From Mucilaginibacter dorajii (lineage in GTDB: Bacteria; Bacteroidota; Bacteroidia; Sphingobacteriales; Sphingobacteriaceae): a DNA stretch of 64,000 nucleotides. Shown here piece after piece: positions 25,732 to 34,077 of the stretch (its first letter is position 1; each line of letters begins with the position of its first letter). A program made the translations under genes and the position numbers. The notes under the pieces are model-generated. The model did not search any database. It was not told the DNA's origin and saw nothing but the letters and a program-made list of their open reading frames with translations. The DNA is taken from positions 62,001 to 126,000 of the forward strand of contig NZ_JANTYS010000012.1 in NCBI RefSeq assembly GCF_024808255.1, given 5' to 3'.

Positions 25732-26799
25732 TTAGAATGCGTAAACAGCAGCTAAAATAAATTGAGATGCTGATTTTGTTGCAGTGCCGTCACTTTTAAC
25801 AAAGGCATCGATGTTTTTAGTATGATCTAACCTAACCTCCGGAATAAAGGTTAACGGACCAGCTTTGATATTTGCAGTTAAAGTTGATGCCAATACAGAG
25901 TTACCTGGGGCAATACCTATATCAGAACCACTGTTGGTAGCTTTTGCTTTAAAGTACTCTTCGCGCAAGCCAAAAGTAACCGTTTTTGAAACAGCGAGTT
26001 GAGGATACAATGCATAACCGTAATAGTTAAGCGCACCGTTTCCTGATTTCCGGGCAGCGTTTAATCCCAATTTAAAGGCATCAGTAATTTGGTAAGCAGT
26101 GGTTAAATCCAATACAGTACCAGAGTATTTACCACTTGCAAGGTTAATGTAAGCAGTCCATCCTTTAACAGGTGCTAAAAATAACTGGGCACCAAATGTT
26201 GAAACTTCCGGCGTGCTTGAAGTTGAACGATAAGTGTTCCAGGTATCGTTAAATGCACCTGCCATTAAACTCACTTTATCAGAGAAAGCATAAGTAGCTT
26301 TGAAACCTGCATTCTGGAACGGACCAGCGCTGAATAAGTAAGAAGTTGAGTAGTTAAAGTTGGCTGTCGGGCTAATTACCTCGTAACCAACAAATGTTGC
26401 CATATAACCGGCTGTCAGGTTAAATTTATCGGTAACATCATAGCTAACATATAAATTCTGGATGTGATAGCTTGAAGTACCTGCCGGAAGGCCACCTAAT
26501 GTTGCATCAGGAATTGATTGCTCCTGGCCACGCGGCCCAAAAGACATTTCGCCTACAAATGACGCTTTACCAACTTTTTTCTTCAGACCTAAGTCGATCA
26601 TACCAATAGAAACAGAATTTTGATCTGATCCGAAAGAGGTTTGAATATTTGGTTTGTTTGAGAAATCATTTTTAAAATAAGTATCTACCGAACCGTAGAT
26701 AACCAAAGGCGCATCAGACGTGGTTTTTACAGTGTCCTGGGCTTTAACCGTAAAAGCCGCAATGCTAAAAACTGATAAAAGTAAAAGTGTTTTTTTCAT
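25732..26799 (-). CDS. Outer-membrane beta-barrel porin (OmpL/BBP2-like)
   Basis: A 355-aa outer-membrane protein. A signal peptide ends near AAFTVKAQ (residue 21). The rest is alternating amphipathic beta strands such as APLVIYGSVDTYFKNDFS, FNLTAGYMATFVGYEVISP and VTFGLREEYFKAKA. It ends in FILAAVYAF with the C-terminal Phe typical of barrel insertion. It fits the putative beta-barrel porin family 2, often encoded beside ammonium transporters in this phylum. It is followed on the minus strand by its own terminator and preceded by amt2, 371 bp away. A role in letting ammonium or small nitrogen solutes cross the outer membrane is inference. Confidence 0.85.
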   Translation of the reverse strand: MKKTLLLLSVFSIAAFTVKAQDTVKTTSDAPLVIYGSVDTYFKNDFSNKPNIQTSFGSDQNSVSIGMIDLGLKKKVGKASFVGEMSFGPRGQEQSIPDATLGGLPAGTSSYHIQNLYVSYDVTDKFNLTAGYMATFVGYEVISPTANFNYSTSYLFSAGPFQNAGFKATYAFSDKVSLMAGAFNDTWNTYRSTSSTPEVSTFGAQLFLAPVKGWTAYINLASGKYSGTVLDLTTAYQITDAFKLGLNAARKSGNGALNYYGYALYPQLAVSKTVTFGLREEYFKAKATNSGSDIGIAPGNSVLASTLTANIKAGPLTFIPEVRLDHTKNIDAFVKSDGTATKSASQFILAAVYAF

Positions 26800-27170
26800 G
26801 ATAACGATTTAATTGATTTGATTTTGATTAGGGTTGAACAAAGCTTTCCCATTAAGCCCGGTTTTACACCTGGCTTCAGGTAATTCTCAATAAAATTTCT
26901 TGGTTATTTTTAGGGTTGCTATTGATAGCAAACAACCTGCAATAAATCAGGAAGGTGTATTAAGGGCAGCTTTTTTCATGGTAACAGTTTGTTTAATTGT
27001 GGATTGATTGGGTTGATTGAAAATATTTTAAGCTTCGGCTGGCTAATAAACTAATACACAACATAGCTGTTATTAAAGCCGGGCATAAAGTTGTTATTAT
27101 AAAATACCTGGTGTAGTTGGCTGGCTATGTCGGTAACGCAACCAACCACACAAGGTACTGTTGTATTATA
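26800..27170 (-). other. Intergenic region with a micro-ORF duplicating the porin start
   Basis: At 26947-26979 on the minus strand there is a ten-codon ORF (MKKAALNTPS, stop TGA). The bases ahead of it resemble those ahead of the porin ATG (CATGrTAAC, a T-rich run, then GATTG/AGGGTTGA). It may be the decayed start of a duplicated porin gene or a leader peptide. TTGATTGGGTTGATTG at 27004-27019 echoes the loop word upstream of amt. Confidence 0.45.
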
Positions 27171-28793
27171 TTATACTGCAGATGGAGAGGTTACACCTTT
27201 ATCAAAAAGGCCGCTTAAGCTGATCTCATCATCCTGAGGTGGGTAAACTTCGATACCGTGATCAAATACGTCGATACCGCCGGCACCTGTTTCACCTTCT
27301 TCTTCGATACGTAATTTCCATGGATGACCTAATTTGTTGATGATAAACATCATTACAAAAGTTACCACAAATACGGCCAATGTAATAGTTAAGCTACCAA
27401 TGAATTGCGCTTTTAAAACCCCAAAACCACCACCGTAAAATAAACCGGCTACAGGAGCAGAGTTATCAGCACCGGTTGGGCCGGTAGCACCGTACTGACC
27501 AGATGCAAATAAACCTAATGATAAAGTACCCCAAATACCGCAAAGGCCGTGTACAGATACTGCACCAACCGGATCATCAATACGGAACCACTCAATAAGG
27601 TAAACACCTGCAAATATTACAACACCTGCAACTGCACCTAATAATATAGAACCCAGTGGGCTAACCCAGTAACAAGGGCAGGTAATAGCAACTAAACCAC
27701 CTAAGAAACCATTGATGGTGAAAGCCAAATCAAACTTGCCTTTAGTTGGGCCAAACCATAATGCCATAAGCATTGCGGCAAAACCGCCGGCACAAGCCGC
27801 AAGTGTAGTGTTGGCAGCAACGCGGCCAATACCTTGCATATCCATTGCAGACAAAGTAGAACCAGGGTTAAAACCATACCAGCCAAACCACAGGATGAAA
27901 CCACCCACAGCAGCAACTAATAAGTTATGACCAGCAGGTAATCCACCTTTTTCTTTATCGTCCCGGGCAAAGATCCTACCCAACCGTGGGCCTAATACCA
28001 TTGCACCTGCCAGCGAAGCTACACCACCAATTGTGTGTACCACTGTTGAACCGGCAAAATCGCGGAAAGGCTGAGCGCTCAGGTGAGCAAAAATGCTTGA
28101 AGTACCCATCACCGCTAAGAAACCATCTGGTCCCCAGGCCCAGTGACCAATAATTGGGTAAATAAAACCTGTAATACCTATACTGTAAAGGATATCGCCA
28201 CGGAAGCTTGTACGACCGATCATTGCACCAGATACAATGGTTGAGCAAGTATCAGCAAAGGCGTATTGGAAAATCCAGTGAGCCAATACCGGGATACCGG
28301 TTGAACCGTAAGTATCAGGCGTATTTTGAAGGAAAAACCAGTTGGTGATGGTTTTACCATCGGCACCCAAACCGCCCCATCCAATAAAACCATTACCGTT
28401 ACCAAACATAAACGCGTAACCTATAGCGTAAAATAACAAACCACAAAGGCAAGTATCAAAAATACACTCCATAAGTACGTTCACTGTCTCGCGCTTGCGG
28501 GCAAAACCTGCTTCAAGCATAACGAAACCTGCCTGCATACCAAATACTAAAAAGGCAGCAACCAGTGTCCAAACAGTATTAACTGTGTTAATTAACGACG
28601 TTTCGTGAGCGGTATACGTTTCGGCAGCATGTGCTTTTGTACCAAAAATACCTGGTAAAACCATCATTGCCCCGAAAACGAGCAACAAGCCCACCATTTT
28701 TCCTGTAAAAATGGTAGCACCCAGCGCCCATTTCTCACGTGTCAGCTGTCGGACTGAACTTAGGAAGTTGATTTTTGTAGAACTTACTTTCAT
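27171..28793 (-). CDS. amt: Ammonium transporter, long form with N-terminal extension
   Basis: A 540-aa Amt of a different subgroup from the first. It carries about 60 extra N-terminal residues with a hydrophobic segment (VGLLLVFGAMMVLPGIFG) ending in TKAHAAE, which could be a cleaved signal or an extra helix. The core then runs TVWTLVAAFLVFGMQAGFVM, EAGFARKRE, the first pore histidine in STVVHTIGGVASLAG, WFGWYGFNPGS, and the second in VSVHGLCGIWGTLS. The acidic cytoplasmic tail (about 60 residues, EEEGETGAGGIDVFDHGIE) is longer than usual. It is divergent from glutamine synthetase across a 611-bp gap. No glnK gene is beside it. Confidence 0.94.
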   Translation of the reverse strand: MKVSSTKINFLSSVRQLTREKWALGATIFTGKMVGLLLVFGAMMVLPGIFGTKAHAAETYTAHETSLINTVNTVWTLVAAFLVFGMQAGFVMLEAGFARKRETVNVLMECIFDTCLCGLLFYAIGYAFMFGNGNGFIGWGGLGADGKTITNWFFLQNTPDTYGSTGIPVLAHWIFQYAFADTCSTIVSGAMIGRTSFRGDILYSIGITGFIYPIIGHWAWGPDGFLAVMGTSSIFAHLSAQPFRDFAGSTVVHTIGGVASLAGAMVLGPRLGRIFARDDKEKGGLPAGHNLLVAAVGGFILWFGWYGFNPGSTLSAMDMQGIGRVAANTTLAACAGGFAAMLMALWFGPTKGKFDLAFTINGFLGGLVAITCPCYWVSPLGSILLGAVAGVVIFAGVYLIEWFRIDDPVGAVSVHGLCGIWGTLSLGLFASGQYGATGPTGADNSAPVAGLFYGGGFGVLKAQFIGSLTITLAVFVVTFVMMFIINKLGHPWKLRIEEEGETGAGGIDVFDHGIEVYPPQDDEISLSGLFDKGVTSPSAV

Positions 28794-28804
28794 TTGTTTT
28801 TTAA

Positions 28805-28872
28805 TTTAGTTTGATTGTTTTTTAATAGTTTAATTTTAGTTTGATTGTTGTATAGTATAAATAGCTTGATTG
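28805..28872. promoter_or_regulatory. Repeated TTGATTG words upstream of amt2
   Basis: TTTAGTTTGATTGTT occurs at 28805-28819 and again at 28835-28849, 30 bp apart, with a further CTTGATTGC at about 28865-28873. The word overlaps the loop word TTTTGATTGGG upstream of amt1. This is within 80 bp of the amt2 start. A shared regulator site is possible but not shown. The rest of the gap to 29339 is AT-rich without supportable features. Confidence 0.4.
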
Positions 28873-29339
28873 CAATTGGTTTACTTTCCACAAAACAACT
28901 TAAACGATGCAGGTTTTAAGTTTTGACCATTAAACACTACACATTTTTAAAAAAAATATAATATTTATGTGGTTTTTGTAAATTATTTCATGAAATTATG
29001 TAGTTATTTTAACAATAACAAATTTTAGACAAAAAAAACATCACAAAAACATCAATAATTATTAAAATCATAATTCAAAACCAAAAAACAGGCTTAATTT
29101 TATTGAATTTTTAATATCAAAATAACATAAGTACTTACAAAACCACTTTAACATACAAAATCATCAATTTTAAAAGACAAAATCTCATTTTTTAGCGTTT
29201 CATAGATAAAAAATGAAATATTTTAACTCAAAAAGCAAGTTTTACCTCATAATGTGTATAAAACACATATCAAAATCATCGTCAAAAGACATATTACACC
29301 GTAACTACTCGTTTTAACTTCTATTTATTTCATCAAATT

Positions 29340-29373
29340 TTGATGCATATTTTAAAGGATAGTTCTATTTTTG
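29340..29373 (+). promoter_or_regulatory. Promoter of glutamine synthetase
   Basis: TTG (29340-29342), 23-bp spacer, TATTTTTG (29366-29373), followed by a 31-nt gap to the ATG. This fits the Bacteroidota TTG-N17-23-TAnnTTTG promoter form. Confidence 0.65.
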
Positions 29374-29404
29374 AATTTGCCATTAATTAAACCGCATAAT
29401 AATT

Positions 29405-31579
29405 ATGTCCAACATCCGATTTAAAGCACTGCAGGACGTTCTGAACAGAACCATCCCCGAGGTGAAACCACCAGCTTCAAAAATTTCTGAATATTTTGGC
29501 GCCAATGTTTTCGATAAAAAGAAAATGAAGGAATACCTTTCGACAGAGGCTTACCAGGGCATTGTTAATTCTATTGAAAAAGGTGAACCTATCCCTCGTG
29601 ACCTGGCAGAGCAAATAGCATCGGCTATGAAATCATGGGCCCTTGGCAAAGGAGCAACACATTATACACACTGGTTTCAGCCGCTTACGGGCACCACGGC
29701 CGAAAAGCACGACGCCTTTTTTGAACCTACGGCCGATGGTGGCGCAATAGAACGCTTTAGCGGCGATGCCCTGTCACAACAGGAACCCGATGCCTCCAGT
29801 TTCCCAAGCGGCGGAATCCGTAATACTTTCGAGGCCCGCGGTTATACTGCATGGGATCCATCATCGCCCGCGTTTTTAATGGCGCGCACCTTGTGTATCC
29901 CCACTGTGTTTGTATCCTACACCGGCGAAGCGCTTGACTATAAAGTACCATTGTTAAAAGCATTAAGCGTATTGGATAAAGCGGCGGTTGATGTTTGTCA
30001 TTACTTTGATAAAGGTGTTGAGAAGGTAAATGCCTCTTTAGGACTGGAACAGGAGTACTTTTTGGTAGATATTGCCCTTTTTAACGCCCGCCCCGACCTT
30101 TACTTGACCGGAAGGACACTTTTTGGCCACATTTCTGCAAAAAACCAGCAATTAGAAGATCATTATTTCGGGTCGATACCAGGACGGGTGTATGCTTACA
30201 TGCAGGATATGGAAGCCGAAGCCTTATTATTAGGTATCCCATTAAAAACCCGCCATAATGAGGTTGCGCCATCACAATTTGAGTGCGCCCCTATTTATGA
30301 AGAAATAAACCTGGCCATTGACCATAACCAATTGTTAATGGATTTGATGGACCGTGTAGCCCGTCGCCATAACTTTAAAGTGCTATTGCATGAAAAACCT
30401 TATGCAGGTATCAATGGTTCTGGCAAGCACAACAACTGGTCGTTAATTACCAATACCGGTAAAAACCTGTTGTCGCCGGGCAAAACGCCAAAAAACAACC
30501 TCATGTTCCTTACCTTTTTTGTGAATACCATAAAAGCGGTTCATGAACATGCCGATTTGTTAAGGGCATCTATAGCATCTGTCAATAATGATCACCGTTT
30601 AGGGGCCAATGAAGCTCCTCCTGCTATTATCTCCATTTTTTTGGGCAGCCAGCTTAATGATGTATTGGATGAGATAGAAACGTCAAGGATCAGCAAAAAA
30701 ATAAAAGAGGATAACCTGTTATGGCAGGGCATTCCTAAAATTCCACAGATTTTACCCGACAATACCGACCGCAACCGTACCTCGCCTTTTGCCTTCACCG
30801 GTAATAAATTTGAGTTAAGGGCAGTTGGCTCATCGGCAAACTCGGCCAGCCCGATGACGATCCTGAACCTTATAGTTGCCGAGCAGCTTAAAAGGTTTAA
30901 ATACGATGTAGATAAACTGATTAAAAAAGGTGAGAAAAAAGACCTTGCCTTGCTCATTGTTATCAAAAAATACATCAAGGAATCAAAAAACATCCGTTTT
31001 GAGGGTAATGGCTACAGCGAAGACTGGGAAAAAGAAGCAGAAAGACGCGGTTTAGCCAATATTAAAACTACGCCAAAAGCGCTCGACGCTTTCCTGTCAG
31101 AAAAAACGGAGATCCTTTTTGCAGAAACCGGTGTATTTACACCACGTGAGGCACATGCCCGTCACGAGATTTTGCTGGATAGCTTTTACAAAAAACTTCA
31201 GATAGAGGCCCGCGTAATGGGCGAATTAGCTTTAAACATCATCATTCCTGCTGCCTTAAGCTATCAAACCAAACTAATTGAAAACGTAAAGGGATTAAAA
31301 GAGCTTGGCCTTGCAGCATCAACTTATGAAGCACAGCTGGATATTATTACCAAAATTGCAGACCATGTTAACTTCATTAAAACCAATGTTGACCAAATGG
31401 TTGAGGCACGTAAAACAGCAAACGCGGTAGAGGATATCCGCCAGCGTGCCATTGACTACGATGAGAAGGTTAAATCATTCTTCGCGCCTATTCGGTACCG
31501 TGTTGATAAATTAGAGCAATTGGTTGATGACGGCATGTGGCCGTTGCCAAAATTCAGGGAGTTGCTGTTTATAAAATAG
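29405..31579 (+). CDS. glnN: Glutamine synthetase type III
   Basis: A 724-aa GSIII that makes glutamine from glutamate, ammonia and ATP in the cytoplasm. Family landmarks are the N-terminal SKISEYFGANVF and HWFQPLTG (substrate region) and ASLGLEQEYFLVD with metal-binding glutamates. Then come LKTRHNEVAPSQFECAPIYE, LLHEKPYAGINGSGKHNNWS (ATP/metal loop), and FELRAVGSSANSASP. Length and motif order match GSIII, not the shorter GSI. Known: GSIII is common in Bacteroidota and assembles as a double hexamer. It is divergent from amt2 and close to amt1, forming an ammonium uptake-and-fixation block. It has a good promoter and ends just before a cluster of palindromic repeats. Confidence 0.96.
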   Translation: MSNIRFKALQDVLNRTIPEVKPPASKISEYFGANVFDKKKMKEYLSTEAYQGIVNSIEKGEPIPRDLAEQIASAMKSWALGKGATHYTHWFQPLTGTTAEKHDAFFEPTADGGAIERFSGDALSQQEPDASSFPSGGIRNTFEARGYTAWDPSSPAFLMARTLCIPTVFVSYTGEALDYKVPLLKALSVLDKAAVDVCHYFDKGVEKVNASLGLEQEYFLVDIALFNARPDLYLTGRTLFGHISAKNQQLEDHYFGSIPGRVYAYMQDMEAEALLLGIPLKTRHNEVAPSQFECAPIYEEINLAIDHNQLLMDLMDRVARRHNFKVLLHEKPYAGINGSGKHNNWSLITNTGKNLLSPGKTPKNNLMFLTFFVNTIKAVHEHADLLRASIASVNNDHRLGANEAPPAIISIFLGSQLNDVLDEIETSRISKKIKEDNLLWQGIPKIPQILPDNTDRNRTSPFAFTGNKFELRAVGSSANSASPMTILNLIVAEQLKRFKYDVDKLIKKGEKKDLALLIVIKKYIKESKNIRFEGNGYSEDWEKEAERRGLANIKTTPKALDAFLSEKTEILFAETGVFTPREAHARHEILLDSFYKKLQIEARVMGELALNIIIPAALSYQTKLIENVKGLKELGLAASTYEAQLDIITKIADHVNFIKTNVDQMVEARKTANAVEDIRQRAIDYDEKVKSFFAPIRYRVDKLEQLVDDGMWPLPKFRELLFIK

Positions 31580-31587
31580 ACACACGA

Positions 31588-31622
31588 ATCGTGCGAATTT
31601 GGGCGAATGGCACGAATTTTAA
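31588..31622. repeat. ATTCGTG-type word repeat (family I), fragment
   Basis: Words GAATCGTGCGAATTTGGGC and CACGAATTTT resemble the family I blocks beside the CLC gene (33965-34077 and 35851-36118). It starts 8 bases after the glutamine synthetase stop. Confidence 0.55.
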
Positions 31623-31645
31623 TTTACAGACAATTAAAAAAGATC

Positions 31646-32054
31646 GTCATTGCGAGGAGGTACGACGAAGCAATCCCCAACTATACAGGGCGAATAATCA
31701 GGTGTACCTGCTTATTGGGGATTGCTTCGTTCCTACCCATGACAAATATAAAAATATGTCATTGCGAGCGCAGCGTGGCAATCTCGTAGCCATACAGAGC
31801 GAATATGCATGGCGACGAGATTGCTTCGTTTCTACCCATGACAAGTCCACCATGTCATTGCGAGGCACGAAGCAATCGCATGCTCTACAGGGCGGATCTG
31901 CATAGTTCGCGATTGCTTCGTTCCTCGCAATGACATAGCTTTATGTTGTCATTCCACCTTCAGAATTTCGCGAAATTTTACAACTCGCAATGACAAGGGG
32001 GCGATGTTGTCATTTCCACCTTCACAGTCCGCGGATTTTACTACTCGCAATGAC
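31646..32054. repeat. Five tandem palindromic elements of family B
   Basis: Elements at 31646-31744, 31757-31843, 31853-31935, 31946-31995 and 32007-32054. The first three are long, with ends TGTCATTGCGA and CGCAATGACA or CCCATGACA and inner pairs like GAAGCAATC / GATTGCTTC. The last two are a short subtype of about 50 bp. The cluster fills the space between the convergent glutamine synthetase and histidine kinase genes. Plus-strand ORFs across it are artefacts. Downstream 32055-32139 shows nothing else. Confidence 0.9.
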
Positions 32055-32139
32055 GATTTAATAAATCATTTCGCCCTTGTTTTTTCAAGTATACTCAATG
32101 TATACAAATCACGGCTTTCTAAATTACCACATTAACCCT

Positions 32140-33849
32140 TCAGGCATTCAAACTTCCCTCACCTTCATCAACCTTATAAGGGATAACAAAACTAAAGGTG
32201 CTGCCTTTTCCCGCCTCACTCTTAGCGCTAATGTTGCCTTTTTGTAATTCAACCAACTGCTTACAAATATATAAGCCCAGGCCTGTACCCACATTCCCTC
32301 TTGCAGAATTGGTTTGGTAATATTTTGAAAAAAGACTTTCCTGTTGCTCTGCGCTAATGCCATCGCCGGTATCGGTAATGGCAACATGCAGCTTTGTTTC
32401 CTTTTCTGTATGTAGTAACACAGCGTCAATAGTTATACTCCCCGCTTTTGTATATTTTATTGCATTGCTGAGCAGGTTTACCATCACCTGCTTAAGCCGG
32501 AAGCTATCACCTGATAAAACAATTGCCTCATCACCATGGAAACTATACACTAAGTCGAGTTTCTTTTTACTGGCGCTAAACTCCATACTTTCAGCAACTT
32601 CTTTTAATACTGCATCTGGTTTAAAGGGAGCTTCATGGATCTGCAGCTCGCTGCTTTCCATCTTAGCGGCATCAAGCGTATCGTTTAGGGTATGCAGCAG
32701 CATATCTGACGACGACCGGATTGAGGTGAGCATTTCTGATTGCCTGGCCGAAAGCTCTGTTTTACTGAAGATAAATAAAAAACCTTTGATAGCAGTGAGC
32801 GGATTTCGGATCTCGTGCGTCATGTGTAGCAGCAAGTCCATTTTTTGCTGGGCGATGATAACGGCACGGTCGTTTTCTTTTCGTAAAAGCACTTCCGACC
32901 GATCTAGCTTTATCACAAACGCTATAAGCATAGTGGCAAACACCAATACCAATAAAAGAGCTCCCAGGTATAATTTATTGAGCAATAAGGTAGCTTCTGC
33001 ATAACTATGCAACGCAACGTTCCTGAACGAATCTGTAATATTATAATTCAACTGCTTCAAATCATCAATGAGCTGTTCCAACTCATTGATGATTTGAGTA
33101 TTTAAACCGATGAGTTGTTTTTGCAGATCCCTTAATTCCTGGTTTGTTTGTTGTAAACGTTTAAATTTATCTACAAAAGCTTTATTATTTTCGGCCAGCT
33201 GGCGCTGCGTGTTTACATCAACCACTTTACTGTTATGGTAATGATTAACTTCCTTGCCCGATGATTCCGCATATGCATTAGTATCCTTAATGGCCGCCTT
33301 AATACGCGCAAAAAAGCCTTTTCTTTTCATTTTGCCGGCTTTATAGGTGGTTTCGCTGTTTTGATCAACGCGATTACGGTTGGCATTTGCATTTACCATT
33401 CTGTTGTATTCGCCATTGATGGCCAGCAGCGAATCAAAACGATGTTTTACCTGTAGCAGTTTATCAGATAGCTTTAACTTTTGATCATACCAGCCACGGA
33501 TTTGCAAGCGCTGACCGGCATTTAACTTTACGGTATCAAAGCTGCTTTTAAGCAGGGTATCTATTTGAGTAAAGGCTTGTGTAAGCTTGCGTTTATAAAT
33601 TGCTTTTTTATTGCCATCATCATCCAATAACGAGGATTGGAATAAACCCTCCGCCTCATGAAGCAACAATAATACTTGTTGCGGACGTGATTGATCAAGT
33701 TCCATCTGATGTGATAAACGGGCAGTTGTTGCCAACTTTTGGGCAATACTATCCCGCACAAATAGCGCAGCAATAGCCAAAATAATGATCAATACTAAAA
33801 ACGACAGAAGGATTTTTCTGGATAGTATATTTGTATAGGTTACCTTCAT
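32140..33849 (-). CDS. Membrane-bound sensor histidine kinase
   Basis: A 569-aa kinase. The ATG at 33849 is chosen because it is followed at once by the first membrane helix (ILLSFLVLIIILAIAALFV); the longer in-frame extension is Cys-rich and unlikely. A periplasmic segment of about 270 residues, largely helical with a coiled-coil character (KLSDKLLQVKHRFDSLLAI, QTNQELRDLQKQL), precedes the second helix (LGALLLVLVFATMLIAFVI). The kinase core follows: H-box LLHMTHEIRNPLTAIKG, N-box VNLLSNAIKYTK, then DTGDGIS and GTGLGLYICKQLVELQKG. The periplasmic part resembles chemoreceptor-like four-helix sensors. No response regulator lies next to it. Signal unknown. Confidence 0.92.
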   Translation of the reverse strand: MKVTYTNILSRKILLSFLVLIIILAIAALFVRDSIAQKLATTARLSHQMELDQSRPQQVLLLLHEAEGLFQSSLLDDDGNKKAIYKRKLTQAFTQIDTLLKSSFDTVKLNAGQRLQIRGWYDQKLKLSDKLLQVKHRFDSLLAINGEYNRMVNANANRNRVDQNSETTYKAGKMKRKGFFARIKAAIKDTNAYAESSGKEVNHYHNSKVVDVNTQRQLAENNKAFVDKFKRLQQTNQELRDLQKQLIGLNTQIINELEQLIDDLKQLNYNITDSFRNVALHSYAEATLLLNKLYLGALLLVLVFATMLIAFVIKLDRSEVLLRKENDRAVIIAQQKMDLLLHMTHEIRNPLTAIKGFLFIFSKTELSARQSEMLTSIRSSSDMLLHTLNDTLDAAKMESSELQIHEAPFKPDAVLKEVAESMEFSASKKKLDLVYSFHGDEAIVLSGDSFRLKQVMVNLLSNAIKYTKAGSITIDAVLLHTEKETKLHVAITDTGDGISAEQQESLFSKYYQTNSARGNVGTGLGLYICKQLVELQKGNISAKSEAGKGSTFSFVIPYKVDEGEGSLNA

Positions 33850-33964
33850 AGAATGAAAGCGGGTAAAACGATCTAAAAAAAAACGATGCCCGCAAATTAA
33901 TTTAAAGCAATAATAACAATAAGACGGACGATAGATGCAAGAGTTATGCCAATTTAACAATTAC

Positions 33965-34077
33965 ACTCTAATTTCACTAATGAGGTCGAATTTCCCGAAT
34001 GCTTAAACACTTACCCCCAATAATCTACAATTTTAATTCGAGCCAATTCGCTCAAATGCGTGAAATTCGTGTCACGC
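33965..34077. repeat. Family I repeat overlapping the CLC stop codon
   Basis: The words CTAATTTCACTAATGAG, ATTCGAGCCAATTCGCTC and GCGTGAAATTCGTGT recur here and at 35851-36118. The right end includes the TGA stop (34072-34074) of the CLC gene. Confidence 0.65.

Noticed and set aside
30592-30993. 133-codon antisense ORF in glutamine synthetase
   Set aside because: Complement of a well-conserved coding region; no family features.
31537-31905. 122-codon ORF downstream of glutamine synthetase
   Set aside because: Encoded by palindromic elements (NLVAIQSEYAW, MSLRAQRGN); no conserved protein.
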